Source: Lunularia cruciata (Eukaryota > Streptophyta > Marchantiopsida > Lunulariales > Lunulariaceae). Taken from it: 64,000 nt of DNA. Position numbers and translations under genes: made by a program. The stretch spans positions 7,098,744-7,162,743 of the forward strand of contig OX419759.1 in the NCBI GenBank assembly GCA_948567375.1, in the 5' to 3' direction. Under the pieces are notes generated by a model. That model worked only from the letters and a program-made list of their open reading frames with translations, ran no database searches and was not told the DNA's origin. Within the stretch, counting starts at the first letter, position 1. Each line of letters starts with the position of its first letter. Shown piece after piece: positions 48,305 to 61,509 of this stretch.

Positions 48305-48742
48305 TGTAAAAGAAAAATATTGACGAGAGAAATAGGAGAATGGAAACTCACATTAGGACACTTGAATGTGGGAAAACTCCAAATGCCTAGCATGAGCTTT
48401 AGCTCTTGTATTTATATGGATCAATTACAAGGCTCTTGAGAAGCTTCTCAAGAAGCTTCCTTGAGCTGCTTTCTTGGAGTGCAAGCCAAGTTAATTGGGA
48501 AGCTTCTCAAGAAGCTTCCTTCTAGAAGTTTCTTACTTGGCGTGCAAGCTAAGTTAGTTGGAAGCTTTTAGAAGCTTCCTTCTAGAAGTTATCTACTTGG
48601 AGTGCAAGCTAAGCTAGCCAAGAAGCTTCAAAAGAAGCATACTAGATACTTCTAGATACTTCTAGAATATTCTAGGCTAATTTGTCTTATTTGCTACTTT
48701 GTTAGCCCTACTAACTTCATTGTTAAACTCCATATTGTTACA
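48305..48742 (-). repeat. 3' LTR of element C
   Basis: This 438-bp LTR runs on the minus strand from TGTAACAATATGGAG to CTTTTACA. It is dense in AGAAGCTTC motifs. A polypurine tract (minus strand GCAATGGGGGAATA) lies immediately inside. It matches 53506-53788 and the solo LTR in B at 15301-15710. Confidence 0.85.
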
Positions 48743-51700
48743 TATTCCCCCATTGCTAGTTGGTCACGTCCTCATTGCCAATGAAGCTTCAAACTCTTGG
48801 ATGGTAAGTTGTGCATTCTAGAGATGAGAAAGAGGCTTCCATGTGGTATCATGAAAGGTATATCCTTTCCAAAGGACCTTGTACTCCGTATGTTGTTGAT
48901 GGCCTTGTTGAATGTGACAACACGTAAGGATATAATCAAATTTTTACTCCTCATGATCATTGATAGGGATAGGAGGAGGAGGGGAGGTTGGACTCAAGAG
49001 GAAAAAGAAGAGGAGTCAAGAACAAAGGGTTTCAACTTGGAAACATGAAAGATAGGATGGATGCAAATAGAGAAGGCAAAGCAAGTTGATAAGCAACAAG
49101 AGAGACAATTTGGGTGACATCAAAGGGTCCTATCCAATTAGGGGCAAGTTTATGAACTTGGATATCAAGTAGGAGGGGTAGGTTACTAGAGGATAACATG
49201 ACTTTATCATCAACTTTAAAGGTGAGATCACAATGATGGTAGTCCGCATATTATTTCTGACAATTTTGGGCAACAAGGAGCTGAGATTTGGCTTGTTGAA
49301 GAGATTGGGAGATGGTGGTCAAGAAGGTTGAAGTATGAGGGACTTGAGATGGGGGCGGAGCAAGAAGAGAATCTAGAACAAGGGGATCTTGGCCAAAATT
49401 GAGAAAGAAAGGAGAAAATCCAATGCTTGCTTGTTTGGAATTGTTGTAGGCAAATTCTACAACTGCAAGACATTCATCTCAAATGGTATGGTAGACATTG
49501 ACATAGCACGCAACATATCTTCCAAGGTATGATTTGCACGTCCGGTTTGTCCATCAATTTGAGAATGATAGGCCGTGGATAAAGCAAGCTTGGTGCCGAG
49601 TTCTAGAAGAGTAGTTGCCAAAACTTACTAATGAATCAAGGATCATTGTCGAGATGAGCCCACATAGGATCCCATGATGCTTAAAGACATTGTCAAAGTA
49701 GATTTGCACTAAGTTCAAAGCATCTATGGTTTCAAAGGTTGGCGCCAAGTGTATTTACTTACTGAGCTTATCCAAAAACACCACAATTGCTATGTGTCCT
49801 TGCTTTGTCTTGGGCAAGGATGTGATGAGATCCAAGCTCACTTGTTCCCATTGAGCGGATGGAATGGGAAGTGGTTGAGGGAGTCTACTCGGCTTCTAGT
49901 TGATGGCCTTGTTGCATTGGCAGCTTCCACATGATTTGACAAACTCTCAAACATCTTGTGTCATGTTTGGCCACCACCATTGGCGTTGGAGGGTACCCAA
50001 GGTCTTGTCCACACCCATATGACCAACTATTGGTAAATCATGGGCTTCTTGACGATGCACAAGTTGGAGATCACCTTTGGCTGGAACATAGATTTGGTCC
50101 TCATGGAATAGAAGGCCTTCCTTGAAGGAGAAGGTGTTGTACTCCTTTTCACATGTTGTAAGAAGACCATGTACCATTTAGAAGAAGGGATCTTGTTGTA
50201 GAGCTAACTAAAACTCATTTTGGACCTTGGAGTCAATTGCCACTATTGTAATTGCCGTTGTGATGAGAAGAAGAGACTACAAAACAGGTCGTCATGATAG
50301 AGCATCAAGGATGACATGGAACAGACCTGGTTTGTACTCAAGTTTGATGTCAAACAGTTGGAGTTGCTCCTCCTATCAATGATGTTGACTCTTCATGTGT
50401 TCCAAGTGTAAGATCTGCAACAATGGTTTGTGATCAATTTGCATGATCACTTGTTTCCCATATTTTGGTGGCATATACCATTGCAAGTTGTTCCCAATAT
50501 TGAGCAGAGCAATTTCTTTTAGTTATATTTAGTTGGTGAGACACAAAGGCAATGGGATGTAGTCCATTTGGGAATTCCTATTGCAACACTGCTCCAATTT
50601 CAAAGTTAGAAGCATCAAAATCAACCACACAAGGTAGTTGAGGATCATATGGTTGAAGGATGGGTATTGAAGACACCATATATTTCAGCTTCAAGAATGC
50701 TTCTTCCGGCTTGGTGGTCCATTGGAAGCTCAAGTTCTTCACCAAGAGATTAGTCAATGGTGTATCCACATGAGCATAATAATGGATGAACCGTCGGTAA
50801 AAACTGGCCAATCCATTAAATGCTCGTACTTCTATAGCATCATTTGGAATAGGCCAATCAATAATGACCTTGATTTTCTCCTCTTTCATCTTGATCCCTT
50901 CTGATGAGATCTTGTGACCCAAGAAGGTGACTTCCTTTAGCCAAAAAGCACACTTCAACTTCTTGTAATGAAATTTCCATTATTGTAATTTTCTTAGGAC
51001 TTCTTGCATATGATTTACATGTTCTACCTTTATCTTACTATAGAATAAGATAGCATCCAAGAACACCACTACATACCCATTCAGTAGTCCATCCAATACC
51101 CAATGCATCTGATCCATGAAGACTATTGGAGCATTAGTGAGCCCAAAAGGTGGAACTCTTCACTCAAAATGCCCATACCTTGTGCAAAAGGTAATCTTTT
51201 GCACATCCTTCTTATCAATGGGGATTTGCTAATAGCCATTGCAAAGATCTAACTTGGAAAAGTATTGTGATCCACTCAATTGATCAAGCAAGTCATCAAT
51301 CCGAGGTAAGAGATATGCATTCTTCACTATTTTCTTATTGAGCCCATGATAATCAATACAAAAACAAATTCCTCCATCCTTCTTTGGAACAAATAATACC
51401 TCTCTCCAAGGACATGTACTATGTTGTATGAAGTCTTTCTCCAAGAACTCCGTAAGTGTTATTTGCAACTCCTCCAACTCTTTAGTGAAAGCTAATTGAT
51501 TGGTCTACTCACTGGAGTACTCCTTGGCAATAACTCAATCTTGAAGGGCATACCATGATTGGAGGGTAATCCCTTTGGCAGATCATCCGGAAACATGTCC
51601 GCAAACTCTTGAACTATCTAAGAAACCATTGCTTGATAAAGCTCTTGGCCTTCCTCATATTATCCTTGTACAATCGGCTCAATCCACACCACAAATATAG

Positions 51701-53505
51701 ACTTATCTTCCTCCAAAGCTTGCTCTATGACTGCTTCACTAACAAACCTCCCATTTAGGGACTCATCTCTCTTCAAAGCTTGCTCCATGGTTGCCTTCTT
51801 GGCAAACTTCCCATCTTGCGACTCATCTCCCTTCAAGGCTTGCTCTATGGCTACCTTCTTGACAAACTTCCCATCGTGGGACTAACTATTCTTAGGTGTC
51901 TTACTCAAAGATGCCAAGCAACCTAATCAAAAATTCCTACCTTGGTATTGTACTTGAATTTGTCATTGGGTCCAATTAAATTGAACCTTATGGTGTTCAA
52001 GCCAAGGTAGATCTAGAATAATATCATAGAGTAGAGGTGCCACTAGAAACCTCATACACTCCAAAAACTCATTCCTAATCTTGAGGGTAACAAGATGCGA
52101 GGTATGGAATGCTGAACCCTTTCTACCATCCGCCATCATCAATCTACTTCCAATTATTGGCTTGATAGGAATACCCAATTCCTCTGCTACTTGCATAGAC
52201 ATGTAATTCTCCAAACTTCCAAAATCAACCAAAATCCTACAATCTTCATTAGATATTGTACCTTGCAAGTGAAGCAAACTTGCATAAGTCGAGCCTTCAA
52301 TCTCATTGGAACTAATCAAAATCCTAGTAGGCGGCTCAAAATCTCCTATTGGGATTCCTTGTTTCCCTGATCATTTTGCTCCACAAACTCCATCTGGGCA
52401 ACTTGTCGAGGTTGCCCATTCTTGAGTGAGCATTTAGCAATACGACGTCCCAATTGGCAACAATAAAAACAATCACTATTTTATTGCAATTTCTCTCTAT
52501 CTGCAATGCCAAGTGGTCTTTATTGAATGACATCAATCTCCATTGGTGTCGGCTCCTCCACCCGTATGTAGTGTATTGGTAGTTTTTGTGGAGGTTGAGG
52601 TCAAGACCAAGTTGTTGCAACCAAGGAATCAAAACGTTTGGCCAATTGCATGGCTTCCTCCAAGTGTTGTGGCTCTTGTATAATTACCTCTAATTTGGTT
52701 CTTGACTTCAAGCCCCTCACAAATTGAACTAGAGCTTCACCTTCTAGGATATCTGGAATTTTCATGATGGTGTTCTAGAATTGCATGATGCAACTTCTTA
52801 CAAAGTCAATCTGTTTCAATTCTACCAACCTATCTTGTGCAGCTCGTGTGACATTTATAGCTTAGAACCAATTAATTATTGCACTCTTGAATTTTACCCA
52901 TGTTAAGATTGGTACAAAAATTTTTCATTCAGCTCGCTCTACCCGGAATCTCCACCATAGCTTTGCTACTTTATCCAATTGGCTAGAAGCCAAAAGAATT
53001 TGTTTTTGCTTATCTTGTAGATTGGTAGCTTCAAAATAACACTCATAGTCAAACACAAAATTCTCCACTACACCAGAGATATTCTTGCCTTCAAATACCT
53101 TGGGTTTCAAGAATTGAATCTGCTTTTCTCCTTCTTGAACGGATACTCTTTCTATGTGCTCTTGTCACCAAAGATCTTGTTCATCTAACAATAGAGTAAG
53201 GTGCTGAATTTATAGTTGCATAACAAGGATAACATTGTGCATTACTGCTATGGTTGTTACTCTATCATGCCACTCCTAATCCATCTAATTTACTAATACA
53301 TAGAAGCAGCATGTCCATCATTCTCCATAAGTTACCACGGGAAGCACCAAGGGTTCCTCAGATATGGTGATCATATGCAGAAAGTCTTGTCCAAAGTGTG
53401 AGGTAATGAATTACTTGAAACAATACTTAGGTAGTACTTGAACATGGAAATCCCAATGGTTTGGTGGTCTAAATTCCATTTATCCCATTCTTGCACTGAT
53501 ATCAA
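48743..53505 (-). mobile_element. Ty3/gypsy LTR retrotransposon fossil C (internal region)
   Basis: On the minus strand, from right to left: primer site next to the 5' LTR (minus TTGATATCAGTGC, near 53490-53505, tRNA-Met-like), gag (about 53.1-52.4 kb), protease (about 52.3-51.97 kb, with ILVDFGSLENYMS and LPWLEHH), reverse transcriptase (about 51.5-50.9 kb, with FVPKKDGG and KLDLCNGY), the RT/RNase H connection (about 50.95-50.55 kb, with FLGHKISSEGIKM and VVDFDASNFEIGAVLQ), integrase zinc region (about 50.1-49.95 kb, with GHMGVDKTL) and integrase core (about 49.75-49.5 kb). It is broken, with roughly ten or more breaks. The 5' LTR is cut by the junction with D. Confidence 0.85.
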
Positions 53506-53788
53506 TGTAAAAGATCGGATCGAGGAGAGAAAAAGGAGAATGGAAACTCACATTGGGACACCTAAATGTAGGAAAAACTCCAAATAGCTAGCATGAGCTT
53601 TGGCTCTTGTATTTATGAAGATCATACAAGGCTCTTGAGAAGCTTCTCAAGAAGCTTCGTTGAGCCACTTTCTTGGAGTGCAAGCCAAGTTAATTGTGAA
53701 GCTTTTCAAGAGCTTCCTTCTAGGAGCTATTTACTTGGCAAGCAAGCTAAGTTAGTTGGAAGCTTTTAGAAGCTTCTATCTAGAAGTT
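53506..53788 (-). repeat. 5' LTR of element C, incomplete
   Basis: The sequence matches 48305-48742 from the inner end (minus CTTTTACA) outward until about 53788. There it joins directly to the LTR of element D. The outer part of this LTR is absent. Confidence 0.8.
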
Positions 53789-53792
53789 ATCC

Positions 53793-54391
53793 TATATAGA
53801 GATAAAGGATGGTTTAATATTAGTTATAAATTTATTCATAGTTAAAATAGAGTAGACCTTACTTTAGAAGAAGTAGAAAAGATGAGCACTACTATTTTGG
53901 ATTCTAGTGTTTTGATTTAGTATTATTCCTAGTTGTTTGGCGTTGAGGAAAGAATTGAGAACTCTTAGACCCACAAGTCTTTTTGTTTCATTCTCCTATA
54001 GTCCAAGCATAACCCATGTGAGAGAATCCTTGACTCAATGGTTAGATCAAGATAAGACCACATGCTTAGGGGAATATTCTCATATTATAGATATTCTTTT
54101 AGAATTTAGACTTTATTTGACTTTTAGCATAGTAACTTGAATTACTATTATAATTAGTAACTTTGGTGCATATCTATTTCACAAGTATATAAACTAGGAG
54201 TGATGAGGTACTCATTATCCTTTTATTTGCAACTATCTCTCTCATTGAGTTCTCTAGTGAGCAATGGTTTGAGTCTTGGAGTGTTAGCCTTGGAAGAGCA
54301 TGATGAAGTTGGAATTCCTTGTCTTCTTAGTCCATAGTATCCTACCATAAGCCATAAGAGGTTTGTCTTGAGCAAGAGATAGATTGACTCA
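53793..54391 (+). repeat. 5' LTR of element D, incomplete
   Basis: The sequence aligns with 60819-61509 from TATATAGAGATAAAGG to the terminal GACTCA. The first part of the LTR, seen at 60819 onward, is not present here. The two LTRs differ noticeably (about one base in ten or more by eye), so D is an old insertion. Confidence 0.8.
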
Positions 54392-57300
54392 TATTTTTGA
54401 TTTTGTTGCCAAGATCTATCTAGAAGGCAACATAATGTTCCACCTATAATTCTATACTAGACATAAGAGCTCACTTGGAAAGAACATTAGGAGAGGATAG
54501 AGCAAATTAATGTTTGATAACTTGGACCCATTTACATAACTTATAGTTCATTATGATGTTTTGGAGGTGATATTATATATACTATACACTTCAAAGGATT
54601 TATAGAGATTGTGTGAGGTGGATTGTAGATTTTTGAGGTTTTTGTGATTTTGGGCAAAATCTCAAGTTTGAGATCTAGACTTGAAATTTCAGAGAGGATG
54701 GCTTGGACCATGTGTTATGTGTGACACTTAAAATTATTGTAAGGGTTGATACACATGTTGAGCTATAATTTTTGGAAGGTGGTAGGGAAAACTATTCTTG
54801 CAAATTGTGTACTCTTTGGAATTTTTTACAAAGTTTTCCATTTCTTCATTTTTCATTTTCTTAATTTGAAAATTTCCAAGAAAATTCAATGCATATTATA
54901 TTACCTTTTGGTCCAAGAATTAGGGAGAAATCATTCTTCTGCAAGAAATTATGAGTTTTTAAAGTGATGGGGTGATTTTGAGACCAAATATGAAATATGT
55001 GTGCTGAATAGAAAGGTTCCTAGGCCAAATGGCTCAATGAAAAGACCTGAAATTTTTCTTAGGAAAATACCTTGGTTTTTTAATTAAGTATGTAGAGTTA
55101 CAAAGGATTATGACATACCAATTGAGAGAATTTAGTGACTGTGAGGAGGGGTCAATTTTGGAGAATTGAGATCTCATGCATGAGGAGTGTAAGAGCAACC
55201 AAAAGCATGTTTGAGTGTTTACACTCATCTTGGAAATATAGAAGGTCACCAAGAATGGAAGTTGAGGCTATGCAAGGGTTTGAGTTGATTGTAGGGATGG
55301 ATTTGAGTAAAATAGAGTTTAGAATAGAATTTGAAGAGAGTTAAGAATAAAATTTGAAGAGAGTGTTAAGAGGATCCAAAAATCAACACTACTTGGAGGA
55401 AAGAGTGATTCTGAATACTTTTATGTGGAGAGAAGTGATATAAATCAAGTTCATGTCCATTGACCTTTGAGAGTAAGAGATTGAGAGAAAAGGAGGTCTA
55501 CTTGGGATTGCATGTTGGACCTTCTTCACTAAGATTAGGAGGGAAGAGTTTTAAGATCAAGGAGTTTGTTAGGTTTGTGGAGTGGAATTATTTCCAAAAA
55601 GACATAATGTAGTGTAGTGGAGTAACAACACTTTTGGATACTTTGGTAAAAGATCTTTGAGAGATTCCTAGTATAGCTACAAAGAAATTACCATCTTCAT
55701 CAGCTAGTTTTCAAGATAGAGATAATCTTTCAACTTATAGATGAACTATCTTTGAAGTTTTGATTAATATGCACTCTAGGATTTTATGTTGCTATAGAAA
55801 TCTTGAAGTAACCTAAACCTTTTGTGTTCTCTTAGTTGGATTACTCTCAAATGGTATTAATCATGTATATACTCTATTAGTTATAGAGTGAGAAAAAAGA
55901 AAGAAAAGATTGAGAGAAAAGAGAAAGTGAGGGGCTAAGATGGGAAAACTTCTAATTTTCTTTAGCCAAGATGGAGAGGATATGGAAGTCTTTGTGAGAG
56001 ACGTCAAGAGAGCTTCCATAAGAAACAATGAGAGGAGGAAGAATGAGTGGGCCTTGTTGTTACCATATTTCTTTGAAGATGTAGCACATAGTATGAGTTA
56101 CATGGAGTGAGTTAGAATACCAAAAGAAAGAGAGGAGATATGGGCAAGAAGAGACTTGAGAGAGTTTGACTATAACACTCATTGAGAACTTACTTCAAGA
56201 TGAGAGTATGAGCAATTGATGAGTGAGGTTACCTTTTTTAAACAAGGAGATGGAGAGAAAGTGAGAATCTATGCAAAAAGAGTGGAGAAGTTAAAGTCCA
56301 AGTTTCACATAGTGTTGAGGAAGAGTGGAGATGATATGGAGACTACTATGATTGTCATAGGAGCCATGCTAACCTAGAATTTTGTGAGAGGTTTGAGAAC
56401 ATAAATTAGAAGCAATGTGATATATGAGAAACCTTCTTCCAAGGTTGAAGCTATCCAAGATTGCAATTTGTATGGAGGAGAGTTTAGAAAAGGGATGAGA
56501 GTGATTTGGTGATGAAGGAGTTGTGCACCCTTCTCAAAGTTACAAATGTGGTGGACTCTAATACTTTGGTTACAAGGGTTGCACCACAAGTAGTAGTTGC
56601 TTTGGTTCTTGCATATCTACCAAAAGATTCACTTCAAACCATCACAAAAACAACTTGCAGATCTCAAGATTAATGTAATAAAATTATAGGAGAAGAGAGA
56701 TGTGGATCATAATGTAAGGAGAGGACCTAGGAGTTATGGAAGATATCCATATAGAGGAGGCCAACCAACCAACAATTTCAATGATAGAACTTGTTTTGGT
56801 TGTGGAAGAAGAGGTTACATCCAAGGGTATTGCACAAATTCCAATTACCATGGAGGAAGGGTTTATGAGGGAGCCAATAGAGTGAAAGAGGAGAGGTAGT
56901 GAAACCCAAGTAGCTCCTAATCCAAACAAAGGTAAGGGGATAGCATCCATAGATGTGGTGGAGAGCAAGTATGAGAAGGGAGAAAGCTCAAACTCCAAGA
57001 GTCTTAATTTGGAGCTTTTGACACAAGAGAAGAAGAGAGCTCATTTTGCAAAGGATGTTCACTCTTCTCAAGGATTTACTTCAAGCAAGGATACTCCTAT
57101 GTCTACTAGGAGCACTCGCACCTCAACATTATCAACAACAAAGACTCCAAGGAAGAAGTTGGGGATGGAGGATTTCTTGATTTCAAAGTAACAATAGAAC
57201 TACAATGTGTTGGAGGATGTTCGTAGTCACAAGGCTAACATCATAGTGGTCCAATTGATTGCTTTGAACCCTACCTTGAGAAAGGAGCTTAGAGATGGTT

Positions 57301-60300
57301 TGAGTTCTACAAGAAGCAAGAAGAAGAAGAAGGCAAAAGTTCTAGTACCAATGGGGGTGGTGGATGCCAAGCCAGCACTATGGGAGGCTTGTGAATATGC
57401 CTCCAAGATTGATGTGAGAGTGAATGGTCACAACATCAAGGATGCATTGGTTGATGGAGGATCAGCAATGAATGCCATGTTAGAAAGGTTGATGAAGAAG
57501 TTGAGTATGATACCCTCAAGACTTTCAACATTTGTGGTGAGCATCGTAAACAAGCAACAAGTTTGACCAATAGGGGTGATGGATAAAGTGGTAGTTTCAG
57601 TTATGGGAGTTCAAAATCTCATGACTTTCCAAGTCTTGAAGGATTCAAGCTATGACTTCTTGGGAGGCCATGGTTGAGAGCAGCACGCACAACTGATCGA
57701 TGGCACAAAGGGTACTTGAGGATTGGGCCATCAAACCATAGAGTCACAGTTCCTGTGACTAACACCACCAACACTTCACATTCAAATACACCATCTTTTG
57801 ATTATTGGGAATCAGATTCTAAAGAAGGAGCTTCAGGTGTGGACATAAGTATGGAAGAGGAGACTTCCACGGAGGAGGATGAATCTGAATCTGATTCTGA
57901 TGTGTATCCTTTGTGTGCTATGGATTTTGCACCTAAGGTTGAGTTTTGAAAGACCCAGATAAATCACCATTGACACTTGAGGAGGTAGAGAGAAGGTTAG
58001 CTACCCTCAAGTATGGCCCAAATGTTACCAAGGAGGAGAAGGTGAGATTTGAGGAGATTTTCTGCAAGTTCATCCATGTGTTTGCTTTTAGTTACAAGGA
58101 TTTGAAGGAAGTCACCTTGGAGGAGCACAAGATAGAGGTGGAGTCACATGCAAGACCAATCCGCCAAAAGCAATGTTGCATTAGCCCACCAATATCTTTG
58201 GTTGTGAAGGAGGAGATTGATAAGCTCAAAGAGGCTGGATTTATCTTTGAGGTGGAGAATTCAGAATGGATGTCTCCAATTGTCATTGTGAAGAATAAGA
58301 ATGGCAAGCTTTGGGTATGTGTGGATTACAAGAAGCTCAATGTTGTTACCAAGAAGGACTACTACCCATTGCCATTCATTGATGAGATCTTGGAGGAGGT
58401 TGCAGGTCATGAGAGGTATAGTTTTGGAGATGGTTATAGTGGATACAACCAAATCAAGATTGCACCAGAGCATCAACAACTCACCACGTTCACCACACCT
58501 TGGGGAACTTACGCTTTCAAGGTCATGCCTTTTGGGCTTTGCAATGCTCCAGCCACATTCCAACGTTTCATGAACAAGGTATTTGAACCTTTCATTGGGA
58601 AATTTGTGAGAGACTTCATTGATGACTTTTGTGTCTATGGGAGCAAGGAGGAGCACTTTGAGCACCTAATCAAAATCTTGCAATGCTTGGATGAGGCAAA
58701 TGCATCACTCAACCCAAAGAAGTGCATTTTTGGATGTGAAGAAGGTCTACTTTTGGGGCACATCATCTCCAAGGATGGAATAGTAGTCAATCCTGAGAAG
58801 GTGAGGAAAATCTCAGACCTTCTATTCCCTTCAAGCTTGACAAAGTTACGCCAATTCTTGGGGGTGGTTGGGTACTATAGGAGGTTCATCTTCTCATTTT
58901 CCAACAAGGCTTATGCATTGACCATCTACATGAAGAAGGGTGTAGATTACATGGTGATTTTGGAAGACAAGGAGGCTCTCAAAGCTTTTGAGGAGCTCAA
59001 GCAATCCCTTGTTGTAGCTCCAATTCTTGCTAATCCTGATTGGAGTAAGCCTTTCATCCTCTACATTGATGCTTCTAATGTAGCTATAGGATGCACTCTT
59101 AGTCAATTAGACCAAGATGAGCATGATCATCCAATAGCTTATGCTAGTAGGCAGATGGTTTCAGCAGAGAAGAACTACTCTGTCACGAAGAGAGAAGGGT
59201 TGGCAGTGATCTTTGGTCTCAAGAAGTTTAGACACTACTTGATTGGAGGGAAAGCCACCATTGTCACAGATCACAAGGCTCTGAAGTACATCTTCAACAA
59301 GCCTAATGTTGAAGGGAGACTAGCAAGGTGGATGATACTCTTGTCTGAGTATGACTACACCATTGAGGATAGGCCAAGAAAGAAACATGCAAATGCTGAT
59401 TTGTTATCTAGAGCCTATGATCATGATGGAGATGAGCCAGTGGATGATTCCTTCCCGGATGAGGAGCTCATGACAATCTCAATCACTCAAGAGGTTCCAA
59501 TGGAGTACAAGGAGATTGTAGATTTTGTGACAAGAGGTAACTATCCAGAAGTGATGCATGCTAGGGAGAGGAAGGCCTTTGCAGCAAGATCTAGACCTTA
59601 CACAATGGTGGAGGATATCCTTTTTCACCAAGGAGCAAATGGTCTACTTCAAAGAGCAGTGGGTAAGGAAGAGTCTATTCTACTCATAAAGGAGTTTCAT
59701 GAAGGTTTAGTATGTGGAGGACACTTTGCAAGAAAGGTGACTGCTTTCAAGATTCTAGATGCAAGTTACCATTGGAGAGGGATTTTCAAGGATTGTCTTG
59801 ATTATTGCAAAACTTGTCATGTTTGTCAAGCTTTTGCTAGAAAGTCTACATCCACTCCACCACTTAGATCAATTCCATTGCTAGGACCTTTTGAGAAGTG
59901 GGGAATTGATTTTCTAGGTCCTCTCAATAGAACCCCAAGGAACAATCGGTACATTGTGGTAGTTACTGATTACCTTACCAAGTGGGTTGAGGTTAGACCA
60001 TTGAGGGACAAGAATGAAGATGAAGTGGGTAGATTTCTTTATGAATGCATTATCACTAGGTTTGGATGCCCTTTGGAGTTGGTTTCTGATAGAGGAGGAG
60101 AGTTTATAGGAAGCATAACTACAGCCATGCTATGACATTTCTCTATCACACATAGAGTAACTACATCCTATAAGCCAAATTCCAATGGCTTGGCAGAGAG
60201 AACCCATCAGACCTTGTGCATGATGTTGGCCAAAGATGCAGAAATGGAGGGGGTTAAACATCATTGGGACAAGAGGATTCATGCAGTTTTGTGGGAGTAT

Positions 60301-60818
60301 AGGACAACCATGAAGACTTCCACCGGATATTCTCCATTTCAATTGGTATATGGTATTGAGTCTACCTTACCTATTCAGTTTGATCTTCCTACCTTCCAAA
60401 GCATTCATAGGAGATTGAAGAAAGCACAAGGAGGTGATGTAGAGAAGTCAAGGAAGGATCAACTCATGGAGTTGGAAGAGGCAAGAGCAATTGCTATGGT
60501 ATGAGTGGAGCAAGCCCAAAGGAAACAAAAGGAGAGCTATGACAAGAGGCAAGGCAAGAAGAAGGTGGAGACTTTCAAAGAAGGTGATTGGGTAGTGTTG
60601 TTTGATTCCATTCGATTCAAGAGAGTGCAAAAGAAGTTTTTGCCTAAGTACTTTGGACCTTTCATAGTGGAGAAGGTGTGGGGCAATTACACCTATGATC
60701 TCAAGGAGTTGGGAAGAAGACACTTTGATAGGATTAACCATGATAAGTTGAAAATGTACCATAGAAGGTAGAGAGACCTTCACTTTGAGGACAAAGTGAA
60801 AACTTAGTCCGGGGGTAA
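54392..60818 (+). mobile_element. Ty3/gypsy LTR retrotransposon fossil D (internal region)
   Basis: On the plus strand the order is leader (54.4-55.9 kb), gag (about 55.9-56.9 kb, with a zinc-knuckle-like FGCGRRGYIQGYC), protease (about 57.35-57.6 kb, with ALVDGGSAMNAM), and a long pol block (about 57.9-60.8 kb). Pol shows reverse transcriptase (VCVDYKKLN, MPFGLCNAPATFQRFM, FIDDFCVYG), RNase H (LYIDASNVAIGCTLSQ, VTDHKALKYI), an integrase zinc region (HxxH then CKTCHVCQ) and an integrase core (WGIDFLGPL, VVTDYLTKWVEV, VSDRGGEF). A polypurine tract (GTCCGGGGGTAAA) precedes the 3' LTR. The integrase style suggests a non-chromoviral lineage, but this is only a guess. It is the best preserved element in the window, yet broken, with roughly five to ten breaks. 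Confidence 0.9.
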
Positions 60819-61509
60819 ATGTAACACCCATTTGTGCATGTGTGTGGTATTGTGATATTTAGCTTGGTATTACAAGTACTTAAGAGATATTATTTATATA
60901 GAGATAAAGGATGGTTCTATATTAGTCATGGTTAGCTAAAGTTATTCATAGCTAAGATAGAGGGGACCTTACTTTAGAGGAAGTAGAAAAGATGAGCACC
61001 ACTATTTTGGATTTTAGTGTGTTGACTTGGTATTATTCCTAGGTGTTTGGCTTTGAGGAAAGAGTTGAGAACTCTTGGACCCGCAAGCCTTTTTGTTTTG
61101 GATTCTTCTTTAGTCCAAGGATAGCCCATGTGAAGGAATTTTTGACTTAGTGGTTGGATCAAGATAAGACTACATGCTTAGGGGAATATGCCCATGTGAA
61201 TAGATATTCCTTTCTACTTTTTGACTTGACTTGACTTTTAGTCTAGTAACTTGAGTTACTATGGTAATTAGTAACTTTGGTGCGTAACTATTTCACAAGT
61301 ATATAAACAAGGAGTGAGGAGGTACTCATCATCCTTTCATTTGCAACTATCTCTCTCTCATTGAGTTCTCTAGTGAGCAATGTCTTGAGTCTTGGAGTGT
61401 TAGCCTTAGAGGAGTATGATGGAGTTTGGGTTCCTTGCCTTCTTAGTCCATGGTGCGCTACCATAATAGCCATCAGAGGTTCATCTTGAGTGAGAGACAG
61501 GCCGGCTCA
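60819..61509 (+). repeat. LTR shared by D (3' side) and E (5' side)
   Basis: This 691-bp block runs from TGTAACACCC to GGCTCA. It follows the polypurine tract of D and directly precedes sequence homologous to the pol region of the same family. It thus serves as the boundary between D and E. Confidence 0.85.
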
